Below are positions 20,496-30,345 of a stretch of 64,000 nt of DNA, one piece after another. Both the position numbers and the translations under genes were made by a program. The DNA is from Calothrix sp. NIES-4101 (GTDB lineage Bacteria > Cyanobacteriota > Cyanobacteriia > Cyanobacteriales > Nostocaceae), in assembly GCA_004296455.1 (NCBI GenBank), contig AP018280.1, forward strand, positions 1,798,001 through 1,862,000, read 5' to 3'. Numbering within the stretch: the first letter of the stretch is position 1; every line of letters begins with the position of its first letter. Below the pieces are notes generated by a model. That model was not told where the DNA came from and did not search any database. It was given only the letters and a program-made list of their open reading frames with translations.

Positions 20496-21254
20496 ATGAG
20501 CAAACAGGTGCTTAACAATCCCCAATTTCACCTGAATACAACGGCATCGCCACAAGTTATCTTCCATGTGGAAAATATCACTAAGGTGTATCGTATGGGC
20601 GAGGTGGAAGTTCATGCGTTGCGAGGTGTTGATCTAGATTTATATGAAGGTGAGTTTGTAGTACTCCTGGGAGCCTCAGGAAGCGGTAAATCAACTTTGC
20701 TGAATATTCTCGGTGGACTCGATATACCTACTAGTGGTCATGTATATTTTCAAGGGCGGGAAATTACTCATGCCAGTGATGCAGAATTAACTCGGTTTCG
20801 CCGTCAATGTGTCGGGTTTATTTTTCAGTTTTATAATTTGATTCCCAGTTTGACAGCAAAAGAGAATGTCGCCTTAGTCACGGAAATTGCTCGTCAACCG
20901 ATGCGATCGGAAGAAGCTTTAGAATTGGTGGGATTAAGCGATCGCCTCAATCATTTTCCTGCCCAGATGTCTGGTGGCGAACAACAACGGGTAGCGATTG
21001 CGCGGGCGATCGCTAAACGTCCAGAGGTGCTGTTGTGTGACGAACCTACTGGGGCACTAGATTACCAGACAGGGAAACTGGTGTTGGAAGCTCTGGAACA
21101 GGTAAATCGGGAGTTGGGGACAACAACTGCGGTAATTACGCATAATGCGGGTATCGCTGGGATGGCTGACAGGGTAATTACAATGCGAAGCGGTCAAATT
21201 ACTAGTGTGCAGCAGAATGAGAGTAAGGTGACACCTGGGGAGTTGGAATGGTAG
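20496..21254 (+). CDS. LolD/MacB-type ABC transporter ATP-binding protein
   Basis: This 252-residue ABC ATPase has Walker [11 protein letters not shown]-loop [18 protein letters not shown], signature [14 protein letters not shown], Walker [13 protein letters not shown] and an H-loop VITHN. The sequence type is that of ATPases paired with FtsX-like (MacB/LolCE/DevC) permeases, which export lipids, peptides or lipoproteins together with an HlyD adaptor. No permease lies beside it. The nearest candidates are the FtsX permease at 30346-32712 and the HlyD protein at 32806-34215. An ACTCC-GCA-GGAGT hairpin follows about 17 bp after the stop. Confidence 0.93.
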   Translation: MSKQVLNNPQFHLNTTASPQVIFHVENITKVYRMGEVEVHALRGVDLDLYEGEFVVLLGASGSGKSTLLNILGGLDIPTSGHVYFQGREITHASDAELTRFRRQCVGFIFQFYNLIPSLTAKENVALVTEIARQPMRSEEALELVGLSDRLNHFPAQMSGGEQQRVAIARAIAKRPEVLLCDEPTGALDYQTGKLVLEALEQVNRELGTTTAVITHNAGIAGMADRVITMRSGQITSVQQNESKVTPGELEW

Positions 21255-21350
21255 GTATAGTTGGGTGCGATACTCCGCAGGAGTCGCTACGCGATCGTAT
21301 GAAGATAAAAACAAATTTTATATCTATCGCAAAACTTTTTGAAGCCTGAA

Positions 21351-22190
21351 TCAAAGCAAATTTTGATTTTTTGTTTTCACGCGCTGATAAAATTCTTCCA
21401 TAGTTTCAATGAAAGAACTATCTTTATTCCAAAAAGCTGGGTAATCTCCCTGTTTTTTAATTACAATCGCCGATACGCTATTAGCTGTTGAAACTTCAAT
21501 TGTTTGAGGTAGTCGCTTCGTTCCTAACCAAAATTCCCTCGCACTATCTGGAGGGGCAATTTTTTGTTTTTTTGGTTGGGTATAAAAGGAAGTTGAAATT
21601 TCTGGCTGAATTTCTTTTGCTTCTAATTCTTGAGAGAGTGCTTTACCTAAAGGTGTTTGAGCGAGTTTTGTTTGCAGTTCAGCTTTTGATAATCCCCTGA
21701 GTTCAAATAACAAAAATGGATTATTATCGAGTTGGGAAGCAACTAAATAATACACTCCAGCTATATGTTTACAAGGATTAGATGAATCGGGACAAGAACA
21801 TTTTGTTTTAAAGTCCTGACGACTCTTGGGTAAGAGGTGTAATCCCAGTTGTGAAAATGTATTTTCAATATTTGTGGGAACTTCATTTATTAATAGTTGG
21901 GAGACAATACTGGCTTTTGATGAAAGTTTTTCGATCGCCAGATTCCAGCTTGTTTTGGGGATAGGTGTAATTTGAATGGAAATATTGTAGGTTGGTTCTT
22001 TATAAACTCCAAAATATGGATTTACTGAACCTCTAACTTTGGCAGTTATCTGATTTCCATTGATTTCAAAACTTTTGACTTTTCCACCACTAGCATAAGA
22101 ACGACCTCGTTGTAATCTCCCAGAATCGGTAAATGATTCCAACGCTTTAATAAATCTTTCTCCCCACCAAGTCCGAGAAAATTTAACCAT
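21351..22190 (-). CDS. SWIM zinc-finger protein (SNF2 partner)
   Basis: This 279-residue protein starts MVKFSRTWWGERFIKALESF, the standard N-terminus of the group. The SWIM motif CSCPDSSNPCKHIAGVYY (C-x-C...C-x-H) is at about residues 131-148. SWIM domains bind zinc and mediate DNA or protein contacts. It lies 65 bp downstream of, and on the same strand as, the SNF2 helicase gene. This conserved pairing is widespread in bacteria and implies a joint complex remodelling protein-DNA assemblies. The exact role is unknown. Confidence 0.93.
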   Translation of the reverse strand: MVKFSRTWWGERFIKALESFTDSGRLQRGRSYASGGKVKSFEINGNQITAKVRGSVNPYFGVYKEPTYNISIQITPIPKTSWNLAIEKLSSKASIVSQLLINEVPTNIENTFSQLGLHLLPKSRQDFKTKCSCPDSSNPCKHIAGVYYLVASQLDNNPFLLFELRGLSKAELQTKLAQTPLGKALSQELEAKEIQPEISTSFYTQPKKQKIAPPDSAREFWLGTKRLPQTIEVSTANSVSAIVIKKQGDYPAFWNKDSSFIETMEEFYQRVKTKNQNLL

Positions 22191-22255
22191 GTCAAAATTT
22201 CCGATGATTAATATTTAGATTATTGAGATTATTTAGATTCCTAATTCGCCATTCT

Positions 22256-25200
22256 CTAATCTAATATTGCATTTTTATTCAATGCTATTAGCTGTTTAAA
22301 AGCTTCATTATCAAGTTCTGTCAACCATGATTCATCACTCCCAACTACCGCAGCCGCAAGCTTTTTCTTATCTTCAATCATTTGGTCAATTTTTTCCTCC
22401 AAAGTTCCAATTGCCACAAATTTATGTACAAAAACATTCTTTTTTTGCCCAATTCGGAAAGCGCGATCGCTTGCTTGTTCTTCGACTGCTGGGTTCCACC
22501 AACGATCAAAATGAAAGACGTGATTAGCTTTAGTCAGGGTAATCCCCACACCACCTGCTTTTAATGAAAGTATAAAAACTGATGGTTCAGTTTCCGGGTT
22601 TTGAAATTCAGTAATCATCTTTTCTCGGCGTTGCCGGGTTGTGCCGCCGTGGAGGTAATATGTGTTGTAATGCAGTGCATGTTTGATATGTTTCTCGATT
22701 GATTCGCATACTTCTGTAAATTGACTAAATACAAGTAAACTATCTCCTTCGGCAACTGCCTCTTCTACCATTTCGATTAAACGACTAAGTTTATGCGATC
22801 GCTCGGTTGAAAATTCGCTACCATCTTGGAGGAATTGGGCGGGATGGTTACAAATTTGTTTTAATTTCATCAATGTGGAAAGAATTAAACCTTTGCGTTG
22901 AATTCCTTCGACTTCTTCTAATTGTTTTTCGACATCCTTAACGACTGCTTCGTATAGGGATGCTTGTTCTTTGGTGAGGTTGGTATATAGTTTTTGATCA
23001 ACTTTATCGGGTAAATCATTAATAATTGATTTGTCGGTTTTAACTCTGCGAAGAATTAAGGGTTCGACTAACTTTTTCAAGGTAGTGGATTTTAACCTGT
23101 CGTTATCTTTTTGGATAGGAATTTCAAAGGATTTACGAAATTGGGCTTCCTTTCCCAAATAACCAGGATTGAGGAAGTTAAAAATTGACCATAAATCTAG
23201 CAAGCGGTTTTCTACAGGTGTCCCCGTCAATGCAAGCCGATGTTTTGCTGATATTTTCAGGATAGCTTTGGTTTGTGCGGCTTTGGGATTTTTGATATTT
23301 TGGGCTTCATCCAATACCAAACGCTGCCACTCGACACTATTTAATAGTTTTTCATCTTTGCGAGCTAGGGTAAAGGAAGTAATTACCACATCATGTTGCC
23401 GACAAGCTGCTTGGAAATCTCTACTTTCGGTGATGCGATCGCTGCCATGATGTACCATTGATCGCAAATGTGGTGCAAATTTGGCAATTTCTTTTTGCCA
23501 GTTTCCTAAGACTGAGGTTGGTGCAATCAATAGCGTCGGTAATAAGGTTTGGTTTATTTGATCTGAGTTTGCATTTTCTTTCTGTTTGCCTTTTTTCTTC
23601 TCGACAGTTAATTTTCCCGAAGAAATATCTGGACTCAATTTTTCCTCTTCATCTTTCTCCTGTACAAGTCTGGCAATTACCTGGACGGATTTTCCCAATC
23701 CCATATCATCCGCTAAACAGCCATTTAATCCTAATTTTTCCAGATAACTTAACCAGGACACACCCCGTTTTTGATATTCCCGCAGATTTCCCTGTAAATT
23801 TGGTAATTCGCAAACTGGTTCCAACTGGCTCTTGTCTTGCAGTTTTGTCACCATCTCCGAAAGAAAATCATCATGTTCGATTTCCCAATCTTCTCCAGTT
23901 TCTGCACTGCGTTGAAGAAACTCTAACATCGACATTGAGGGTTTTTCGTCACCATGATTTTGCCAAAATTCCAACATTTGTTGCATTTTATCGCGATCCA
24001 ATTCCATCCACTGACCGCGAAAATGTACTAAGGGGGTTTTAGCATTAACCAATTGTTCCCATTCGCTACGGGAAACTAATTGGTCGCCAATTGCCAGTTC
24101 GTATTCATACTCTACCAGCGAATCCAACCCGAAATAACCTTTTTTATCGTTCTTACTGGCAGATTTTCCCCCAGAGGAAGCTTTGAGACGAACTTTTGCC
24201 CGACGACGACCTGCGGGAGTGTACCAAGCTGGTACAATTACTTTGAAATTTGCGTCTTCCAATACCCAAGCGCTTTCTTTGAGAAAATCAAATGCCTCGT
24301 CTAAACTAAGTTGGAGTCCAATTGGTTTATCGGTTTCTAATCCCTGCCATAATTTCGGATACATTCTTGCCGCATATCCTAAATTGAGGAGGAGATTGGT
24401 TTCAAAGTCGCGATCAATAAAGTTGGGAAGTTGGGAGTTGGAATTTGGGGAAGGAGATTTTTTATTTTTCCTATTATTACTCTGATTACTAACACTTTCT
24501 AAGTCTGCATTCGCCAATTTGAGATTCCAGTAATCAGCTAATGCTAACTTTAAGGAAGGGTCTTGTTTGCTAGCAACTAAAAACTGAATCTGCCAGTTAT
24601 CAATTGCTTCGGCAGGAGGTGATTGTAATTGAAAGCAAAGATGAAAAGATGAGTTATTTTGACTACGGGTAATTTTACTTTTCCAAGCTAACCATTGCTG
24701 GTATTCAGTGAGAGCGATATTTCCTTGGATGGGATTACATTTTTTTTGATAGAGACATTGATAAATTAAGGAATTGTCTATTCGCTTATCAAAGGCTGCT
24801 GTTGAGGCGGTGTTAGTGACAATAGCATTTAAAAGAGATTCACTAAAATGACGTAAAATTGTTTCGCGATCAAACAACTCTACTTCTGAGTTATGGGTTG
24901 CAGAACCTGCCACACAAATTAGTGGCATGTAATCTGTATATTTGACAATATTTGCTTCGTATTGTTCGGAAATTATTTCCCAGATAGCGTAAATTTCCGA
25001 TGATTGTTTAGTTTGAGTCTCAGTTTGCTTTTTACCTGTCTTTGTTGTATTTTTTGTTGATTTATTTGCTGTATTTACCGTGGTAGCAGCTTCTTTAATT
25101 CGATATTTTAATGCGGGAATATATTGGTCTTTAAGAATAACTTGTTTAAAAGCTTGGCTGTAGTGATACCAAAATAACAAATCCGAACCCAGTTGCACTT

Positions 25201-25612
25201 CATTTGATAGATATAGTGCTAAAAAATGAATATCGCTAATGGTTTTTATCGCATTAACTGTTTGGATATCATAACAATCCACCTGCCAATAAGCTAATTC
25301 ATAATCTTCGGGAATTTCTGCTTCTAAATATTTACCTAATTCTGGAGAAGGTAAAGGGCGATCGCTCGCAGTCGGTAAAGCGAAATATTGTGGAAATATG
25401 CGTCGTTCTATTTCGAGCGGGTTGATCTTAATTCCTAATTCCTGAGTAATAAAGGTAATTAATTCATCTTTGTCAAGATGCCCAGGATGGATTTTTTGGC
25501 TCTGATTTCTACTTTTTCTGGTGATAGGAGTTTCCACCCACAGAAATAAACTACCTGATTGAATGAAATCAGTTTCGGCACTCGGTATCCAGGTTCCATG
25601 AATAATTTTCAT
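22256..25612 (-). CDS. SNF2-family DEAD/DEAH-box helicase
   Basis: This 1118-residue protein has a long N-terminal region (1-620) typical of bacterial SNF2 proteins, including a Lys/Ser/Thr/Gln-rich linker at about 190-210. The SF2 core follows: motif I CLADDMGLGKSVQVIARL, motif II LVLDEAQNIKNP (DEAQ), motif III LTGTPVENRLLDLWSIFNFL, motif V ILSLKAGGVGITLTKA and motif VI DRAFRIGQKKNVFVHKF. Bacterial relatives such as RapA/HepA translocate on duplex DNA and displace bound proteins. It is first gene of an operon with the SWIM protein. No restriction or methylase genes accompany it, so it is not an obvious DISARM-type system. Confidence 0.95.
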   Translation of the reverse strand: MKIIHGTWIPSAETDFIQSGSLFLWVETPITRKSRNQSQKIHPGHLDKDELITFITQELGIKINPLEIERRIFPQYFALPTASDRPLPSPELGKYLEAEIPEDYELAYWQVDCYDIQTVNAIKTISDIHFLALYLSNEVQLGSDLLFWYHYSQAFKQVILKDQYIPALKYRIKEAATTVNTANKSTKNTTKTGKKQTETQTKQSSEIYAIWEIISEQYEANIVKYTDYMPLICVAGSATHNSEVELFDRETILRHFSESLLNAIVTNTASTAAFDKRIDNSLIYQCLYQKKCNPIQGNIALTEYQQWLAWKSKITRSQNNSSFHLCFQLQSPPAEAIDNWQIQFLVASKQDPSLKLALADYWNLKLANADLESVSNQSNNRKNKKSPSPNSNSQLPNFIDRDFETNLLLNLGYAARMYPKLWQGLETDKPIGLQLSLDEAFDFLKESAWVLEDANFKVIVPAWYTPAGRRRAKVRLKASSGGKSASKNDKKGYFGLDSLVEYEYELAIGDQLVSRSEWEQLVNAKTPLVHFRGQWMELDRDKMQQMLEFWQNHGDEKPSMSMLEFLQRSAETGEDWEIEHDDFLSEMVTKLQDKSQLEPVCELPNLQGNLREYQKRGVSWLSYLEKLGLNGCLADDMGLGKSVQVIARLVQEKDEEEKLSPDISSGKLTVEKKKGKQKENANSDQINQTLLPTLLIAPTSVLGNWQKEIAKFAPHLRSMVHHGSDRITESRDFQAACRQHDVVITSFTLARKDEKLLNSVEWQRLVLDEAQNIKNPKAAQTKAILKISAKHRLALTGTPVENRLLDLWSIFNFLNPGYLGKEAQFRKSFEIPIQKDNDRLKSTTLKKLVEPLILRRVKTDKSIINDLPDKVDQKLYTNLTKEQASLYEAVVKDVEKQLEEVEGIQRKGLILSTLMKLKQICNHPAQFLQDGSEFSTERSHKLSRLIEMVEEAVAEGDSLLVFSQFTEVCESIEKHIKHALHYNTYYLHGGTTRQRREKMITEFQNPETEPSVFILSLKAGGVGITLTKANHVFHFDRWWNPAVEEQASDRAFRIGQKKNVFVHKFVAIGTLEEKIDQMIEDKKKLAAAVVGSDESWLTELDNEAFKQLIALNKNAILD

Positions 25613-25847
25613 GCGCTAGACCCTATTAGATTTACAGAATGGTGATTAAATTTAATTTACCAGTAATGTACCAGAAACCGTGAGTTAAAATAACAGCGTC
25701 TGGTAACTACAAAAAATTGAGATGAAACCTGAGGTAATCTAGATAGTTTACCAAAGTTACTTTGCAGGAACAAAAATCTCCGCGTCTCCGTCTCTCCTAG
25801 TTAATCTCAAACCGTCAATTCTGGGTTGGCGAACCGCTAGGCATCTT

Positions 25848-26588
25848 TTAGAGAATTTGTGATAAAAACTGACGAGTTCGCTCTTCTTGGGGCTTGTTAA
25901 AAAAGCTGTCTGGTGTTCCTGATTCAATTAGGGAACCGCTATCCATCAGAATTACTCTGTCAGCGACTTCACGAGCAAATCCCACTTCATGGGTGACAAC
26001 TACCATTGTCATCCCATCACCAGCAAGTCCCCGCATCACATCCAAAACTTCTCTTACCATTTCTGGGTCTAAGGCTGAAGTTGGTTCATCAAACAGCATA
26101 ATTTTAGGTTGCATCGCTAAAGCACGAGCGATCGCTACCCGTTGTTGCTGTCCCCCAGACAACTGTCCTGGATATTTATGGGCTTGTTCTAAAATTCCTA
26201 CTCTTTCTAGTAGTTGCATTGCTGATTCGTTAGCTTTAGCCTTCGTCCACCGCCGCACCCAAATGGGAGCCAAAGAAATATTTTGCAATACTGTTAAATG
26301 GGGAAATAAATTAAATTGTTGAAATACCATTCCCACTTCTTTGCGAATTGCGTCAATATTTCGCAAATCATGGCTCAGAGTAATACCATCTATAACAATT
26401 CTGCCTTTTTGATATGCTTCTAAGGCATTAAATGTCCGGATAAAGGTAGATTTTCCCGAACCAGAGGGACCCATCAACACCACAACTTCACCACGATTTA
26501 CTGTGAGGCTTACACCTTGAAGAGCGTGAAATTTTCCATACCATTTGTGTACATCTTCAGCAATAATTATGGGATTTTGTTCTGACAT
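25848..26588 (-). CDS. bgtA: Amino-acid ABC transporter ATP-binding protein (BgtA-like)
   Basis: This 246-residue ABC ATPase has Walker [10 protein letters not shown], signature [14 protein letters not shown] and Walker [14 protein letters not shown]. It belongs to the polar-amino-acid type (HisP/GlnQ/AapP). It is the last gene of natF-natG-natH-bgtA, 71 bp after natH. In Anabaena, BgtA energises the N-II system for acidic and neutral polar amino acids and also serves a basic amino-acid system. The name is given by synteny and family; specificity is inferred. Confidence 0.88.
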   Translation of the reverse strand: MSEQNPIIIAEDVHKWYGKFHALQGVSLTVNRGEVVVLMGPSGSGKSTFIRTFNALEAYQKGRIVIDGITLSHDLRNIDAIRKEVGMVFQQFNLFPHLTVLQNISLAPIWVRRWTKAKANESAMQLLERVGILEQAHKYPGQLSGGQQQRVAIARALAMQPKIMLFDEPTSALDPEMVREVLDVMRGLAGDGMTMVVVTHEVGFAREVADRVILMDSGSLIESGTPDSFFNKPQEERTRQFLSQIL

Positions 26589-26659
26589 AAATATTTCACC
26601 TTTGAAACTGTTATTATCTGCACCTCTGCATCATTGAAGTCAACTTTTATGTTTTCATT

Positions 26660-27811
26660 TTAATTACTTAACTGCCTTTCTAACCGTCTAGAAGCCAAAG
26701 ACATCGAATAACAAAATACCCAGTAAATTAATCCAATAAATAAATAAACTTCTGCATAACGTCCAATAAACTGAGGTTGCGCCAAAATTGAACGGGCAAT
26801 TCCGGTAAGTTCTACTAATCCCACTAACGAAAGCAGTGAGGTATCTTTAAATAAACCGATAAAATGCCCAACAATTGCCGGAATAACTGCCCGTAAAGCT
26901 TGTGGTAACACAATTAATGTCATCATCAAGATAGAATTCAATCCTAATGCTTTTGCTGCTTCAATTTGTCCACGAGAGATAGACTGAAGTCCACCCCGTA
27001 CATTTTCTGCCATGTATGCGGCACTAAATAATATTAGTCCCGTAATTGCTCGCATTATTCGATCTAATCGCAGATCAATTGGCAGAAATAATGGCAGCAT
27101 AACTTGAGCTAGGAACAAAATTCCAATCAGGGGTAATCCTCTGATAATTTCAATGTAAAGAATACAAAACCACCGGATTATCTGTAAATTGCTAGTTCTT
27201 CCTAATGCTAGTAAAACTCCAATTGGAAAAGAAAGTACAATACTAACTATTGCCATTAATAAAGTCAGTAGCAAACCATTCCATAAATTACTGGAAACAG
27301 ATTGCAAACCAAATCCACCACCAATTAACCAGAGAATTACGGGAAAAGATAATAACCAGATTAGAGAAAGCCAGGGCGCTATTAATTTAGTAAATTTTCT
27401 CCCCAGCCAAAAACCTAGAGATAATAAAACCGCATTAAATAGCAACCATAGCCAGGATGTAAAATCTAATGGCAAAACAAATAATAAAATGGCAGGAATC
27501 ACAATGGCGACAATAATTCCACGGTTTGTAAAAGTTTTTTTATGAGAAAATATACCCCAAGTCACAGCAGCTAAAGTAGAGGCGATCGCCAACACAATCC
27601 AAACCCGCCAATATAAGGATTGAGGAAATCTACCAACTAAAAACAAACGTAAATTAACTTCAACTACTGCCCATTGGGCTTGGGTAGTTGCCCAAATAAA
27701 AATACCCCTAGCTAACCAAACTAAGAAAGCTATACAGACAACAGTTAATAAACTGTTGTACCAAGTACTAAAAAGATTTTTACGCAGCCACAATAATTGA
27801 GGGTTGGTCAT
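26660..27811 (-). CDS. natH: Amino-acid ABC transporter permease (NatH-like)
   Basis: This 383-residue membrane protein has extra N-terminal transmembrane helices, as in AapM/NatH, before the core permease. The EAA loop IEAAKALGLNSILMMTLIVL followed by PQALRAVIPAIVG contacts the ATPase. The start ATG lies directly against three copies of the heptamer AAATAAC, with no clear Shine-Dalgarno sequence. It is 89 bp downstream of natG and 71 bp upstream of bgtA. It would form the membrane channel with NatG for uptake of acidic and neutral amino acids. Confidence 0.87.
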   Translation of the reverse strand: MTNPQLLWLRKNLFSTWYNSLLTVVCIAFLVWLARGIFIWATTQAQWAVVEVNLRLFLVGRFPQSLYWRVWIVLAIASTLAAVTWGIFSHKKTFTNRGIIVAIVIPAILLFVLPLDFTSWLWLLFNAVLLSLGFWLGRKFTKLIAPWLSLIWLLSFPVILWLIGGGFGLQSVSSNLWNGLLLTLLMAIVSIVLSFPIGVLLALGRTSNLQIIRWFCILYIEIIRGLPLIGILFLAQVMLPLFLPIDLRLDRIMRAITGLILFSAAYMAENVRGGLQSISRGQIEAAKALGLNSILMMTLIVLPQALRAVIPAIVGHFIGLFKDTSLLSLVGLVELTGIARSILAQPQFIGRYAEVYLFIGLIYWVFCYSMSLASRRLERQLSN

Positions 27812-27831
27812 TTGTTATTTGTTATTTGTTA
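27811..27831. repeat. Heptamer repeat (TTTGTTA)3 at the natH start
   Basis: Three perfect 7-bp units abut the natH initiation codon, so on the coding strand AAATAAC units lead straight into AAATGAC. This is a short tandemly repeated repetitive sequence of the kind known in Nostocales. Confidence 0.85.
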
Positions 27832-27900
27832 TTTCTCCGCGTCCCCATGTTTTCCTCATCTCCCACCCTACGGGAAGCCGCTATCGTGTCTACATCTGCT

Positions 27901-28845
27901 TTATCTCTCCTGAATCTGCACTGTGCGGTTTAATAAATTCATGACTAGGGAAATCGTTAAACTGAGGGTGAGATAGGTGAGCATAATTAGTAACATTACC
28001 TCTACTGCCCGCCCAGTTTGATTAAAAGTTGTGGAGGCGACAAAATAAATATCGGGGTAGCCAATAGCGATCGCTAAACTGGAATTTTTGGTCAAATTGA
28101 GATATTGGCTTGTTAGCGGGGGGATAATTACCCGCAAGGCTTGGGGAAATACTACTAAGCGCATTACTAACCCTGGTTTTAAGCCAAGCGATCGCGCTGC
28201 TTCCCATTGTCCTTTCGGTACTGATTGAATTCCACCCCGGACAATCTCGGCAATAAATGCACCTGTATAAAAAGTTAGCCCTAGTAATAAGGCGGAAAAC
28301 TCCGGAGATAATGTAAACCAAGGAAATTCAGCACCATTTTGGCTCAAATAAATCAACCCCCAGAGAGAAATTTTGTTTTCTGTCTTGGGAAAACCAAGAA
28401 AAACCGCAAAGTACCAAAACAGTAATTGCAGCAGTAAAGGAGTATTACGAAAAATTTCTACGTAAACTAAGCTAATATTCCGTACTAACCAGTTATCAGA
28501 AAGGCGAGCAATTCCGGCACTTACTCCCACAATTGTTGTGAGAAAAATTCCCAGAACTGCTATCCTCAATGAGTTAATTAAACCTACCCACAAAGCCCGA
28601 CTGTAGGTATCAGTTGGTTTGTAGCTAATTGCAGTTTCGCCAATATCAAAAGATGCTTGTTGTTGGAGAAAATCAAAACCAAATCTAATACCTAGTTGTT
28701 GTAAATTCCGGTTGAGGTTACCCCAGAGTATTGTGACGACAGCTATTGCTAAAAGTACAGCTATGACTTGTCCCCCAATTTGCCAAAATCTGCGATCGCG
28801 CCACAATAATTTTAGGTTTGTCATTTTAGATTGGTCATTTGTCAT
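27901..28845 (-). CDS. natG: Amino-acid ABC transporter permease (NatG-like)
   Basis: This 314-residue permease carries the EAA loop WEAARSLGLKPGLVMRLVVF then PQALRVIIPPLTSQYLN, with the long periplasmic segment after the first helix that marks AapQ/NatG proteins (RFGFDFLQQQASFDIGETAI). It is 39 bp downstream of natF and pairs with NatH. The N-terminal residues MTNDQSKMTNLK derive from an ATGACAAATGACC-type repeat, so the true start could be the second ATG 21 bases on. Confidence 0.87.
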   Translation of the reverse strand: MTNDQSKMTNLKLLWRDRRFWQIGGQVIAVLLAIAVVTILWGNLNRNLQQLGIRFGFDFLQQQASFDIGETAISYKPTDTYSRALWVGLINSLRIAVLGIFLTTIVGVSAGIARLSDNWLVRNISLVYVEIFRNTPLLLQLLFWYFAVFLGFPKTENKISLWGLIYLSQNGAEFPWFTLSPEFSALLLGLTFYTGAFIAEIVRGGIQSVPKGQWEAARSLGLKPGLVMRLVVFPQALRVIIPPLTSQYLNLTKNSSLAIAIGYPDIYFVASTTFNQTGRAVEVMLLIMLTYLTLSLTISLVMNLLNRTVQIQER

Positions 28846-28884
28846 TGATCATTTTTCAGTTATCCCTCTTATCTCCCTCGTTTA

Positions 28885-29943
28885 TCACCGAAACGGTGGA
28901 GAATAAAGTAATCCGCCTTTTGTCCAAAGTTGATTTTGACCACGAGCTAGATTAAGCTTGGTTTTTGCCCCCAGATTGCGATCGTAAACTTCGCTATAGT
29001 TACCTACGTGCTTGATGATTCGGGCGGCAAAGTCGTTGGTTAAGCCGAGGCTCTCACCAAGGTTTCCTTCTGTTCCTAAAAATCTCTTGATATCTGGGTC
29101 AGTGCTAGTGGCGAATTGTCCTAGGTTTTGGGAATTAATGCCCAATTCTTCAGCTTTGACGAGAGAATAGACCACCCATTTCACAACATCGCCCCACTTA
29201 CTATCTCCTTTAGCGACTGCGGGCGCTAGTGGTTCGGAAGAAATGACTTCATCGAGAATCAGGTTATCTTCTGGTTTAGGTAAAAGCGATCGCCGAGAAA
29301 CTAATGCTGAACGGTCAGCTGTAATCCCGTCGCAACGTCCCTCAGCATAAGTAGCAAAGGTAACGTTAACATCTTCAAAAACTACGGGTTTGTAGGTAAT
29401 ACCCCGTTTCCGCATTTGGTCTGCTAAGTTCTGCTCTGTTGTAGTTCCAGTTTGAACACAGATGGCTTTGCCTTTCAAGTCTGCCAGGGTTTTAATGTTA
29501 CTATTTTGACGAACCATGATTGCTTGACCGTCGTAAAAAACAACAGGTGCAAACTCTAACCCAACTGAGCTTGTGCGGCTAAGTGTCCATGTAGTGTTGC
29601 GGCTGAGAATATCTACTTCCCCAGTTTGCAAAGCTGTAAACCGTTCTTTGGCGCTGAGATTGCGATACTCGACTGCATCTGGGTTGTCAAATAAAGCTGC
29701 TGCTACGGCGCGACAAACATCTACATCGATACCACTGTATTTACCATCAGTGCCGACAAAACTAAATCCTGGTACTTCACCACTGACACCACAAATTAGC
29801 TGACCACGATTTTTGACCGTATCCCAGCGATTGCGAGTGATTGGGGCTGTTTGAGTGCTGCTTGTATTTCCTGAATCTCCACCACAACCACCGATGGCGA
29901 AGATTAAAGGTGCGATCGCTAAAATTAACGCTAATTTACGCAT
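28885..29943 (-). CDS. natF: Amino-acid ABC transporter substrate-binding lipoprotein (NatF-like)
   Basis: The protein of about 352 residues starts MRKLALILAIAPLIFAIGGC, a lipoprotein signal peptide with a cysteine at the cleavage site; an alternative ATG lies 15 bp upstream. Mature features are LICGVSGEVPGFSFVGTDGK, YSGIDVDVCRAVAAALF and LKGKAICVQTGTTTEQNLAD, the periplasmic binding fold of glutamate/general amino-acid binding proteins (AapJ type). It is the first gene of the nat operon and supplies NatGH-BgtA. I looked for a GTA-N8-TAC NtcA site in front of it and saw none. Confidence 0.9.
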   Translation of the reverse strand: MRKLALILAIAPLIFAIGGCGGDSGNTSSTQTAPITRNRWDTVKNRGQLICGVSGEVPGFSFVGTDGKYSGIDVDVCRAVAAALFDNPDAVEYRNLSAKERFTALQTGEVDILSRNTTWTLSRTSSVGLEFAPVVFYDGQAIMVRQNSNIKTLADLKGKAICVQTGTTTEQNLADQMRKRGITYKPVVFEDVNVTFATYAEGRCDGITADRSALVSRRSLLPKPEDNLILDEVISSEPLAPAVAKGDSKWGDVVKWVVYSLVKAEELGINSQNLGQFATSTDPDIKRFLGTEGNLGESLGLTNDFAARIIKHVGNYSEVYDRNLGAKTKLNLARGQNQLWTKGGLLYSPPFR

Positions 29944-29958
29944 AATTTTTATGTACAT

Positions 29959-30345
29959 TAACTCAGCAAAAATGTGTTTTCTACTACAATGTTTGGTTAA
30001 AAGTAAGTAGATATTTGTAATATAAAACTTTTTAGGACTCTGTGTTAAATCTGATTGCGTAAAAATAGTATTTTTCTAGTTTCTCTTATCGGATTAAATT
30101 TGGATTTTTAAATTTTATTTGTAACTCCCCAAGTAGGACTTTCAGGATTACTCCACTGAGAAAATAATTATGTTAATGTTCATGGATAATTCCAGAAGAA
30201 CAAGATTAAAAAATTAAGATGATCAAATGTCAGCAGAAAATTTTCGGTGGTTTCCACTCATTCGATTTTGCTGTTTCATTTGCCAATATTCATTCCCTTC
30301 TTTCAAGCACATCCAAGCATAGTCTGAGATGGGACGGTAATTACC
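29959..30345. other. Divergent natF/FtsX-permease intergenic region
   Basis: This 387-bp AT-rich region must hold promoters for the nat operon (minus strand) and the FtsX permease (plus strand). No gene, perfect hairpin or NtcA palindrome was found. Confidence 0.5.

Noticed and set aside
23458-24042. A 194-codon frame antisense to the SNF2 helicase gene
   Set aside because: The protein is low-complexity and Phe/Leu/Pro-rich, with no recognisable family, and the opposite strand is clearly coding.
22256-25612. SNF2 helicase as part of a DISARM-type defence system
   Set aside because: Neighbouring genes are a SWIM protein and transporters; no methylase, PLD or DUF1998 gene is present.
29944-30345. 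NtcA site in front of the nat operon
   Set aside because: I looked for GTA-N8-TAC and found no match with correct spacing.
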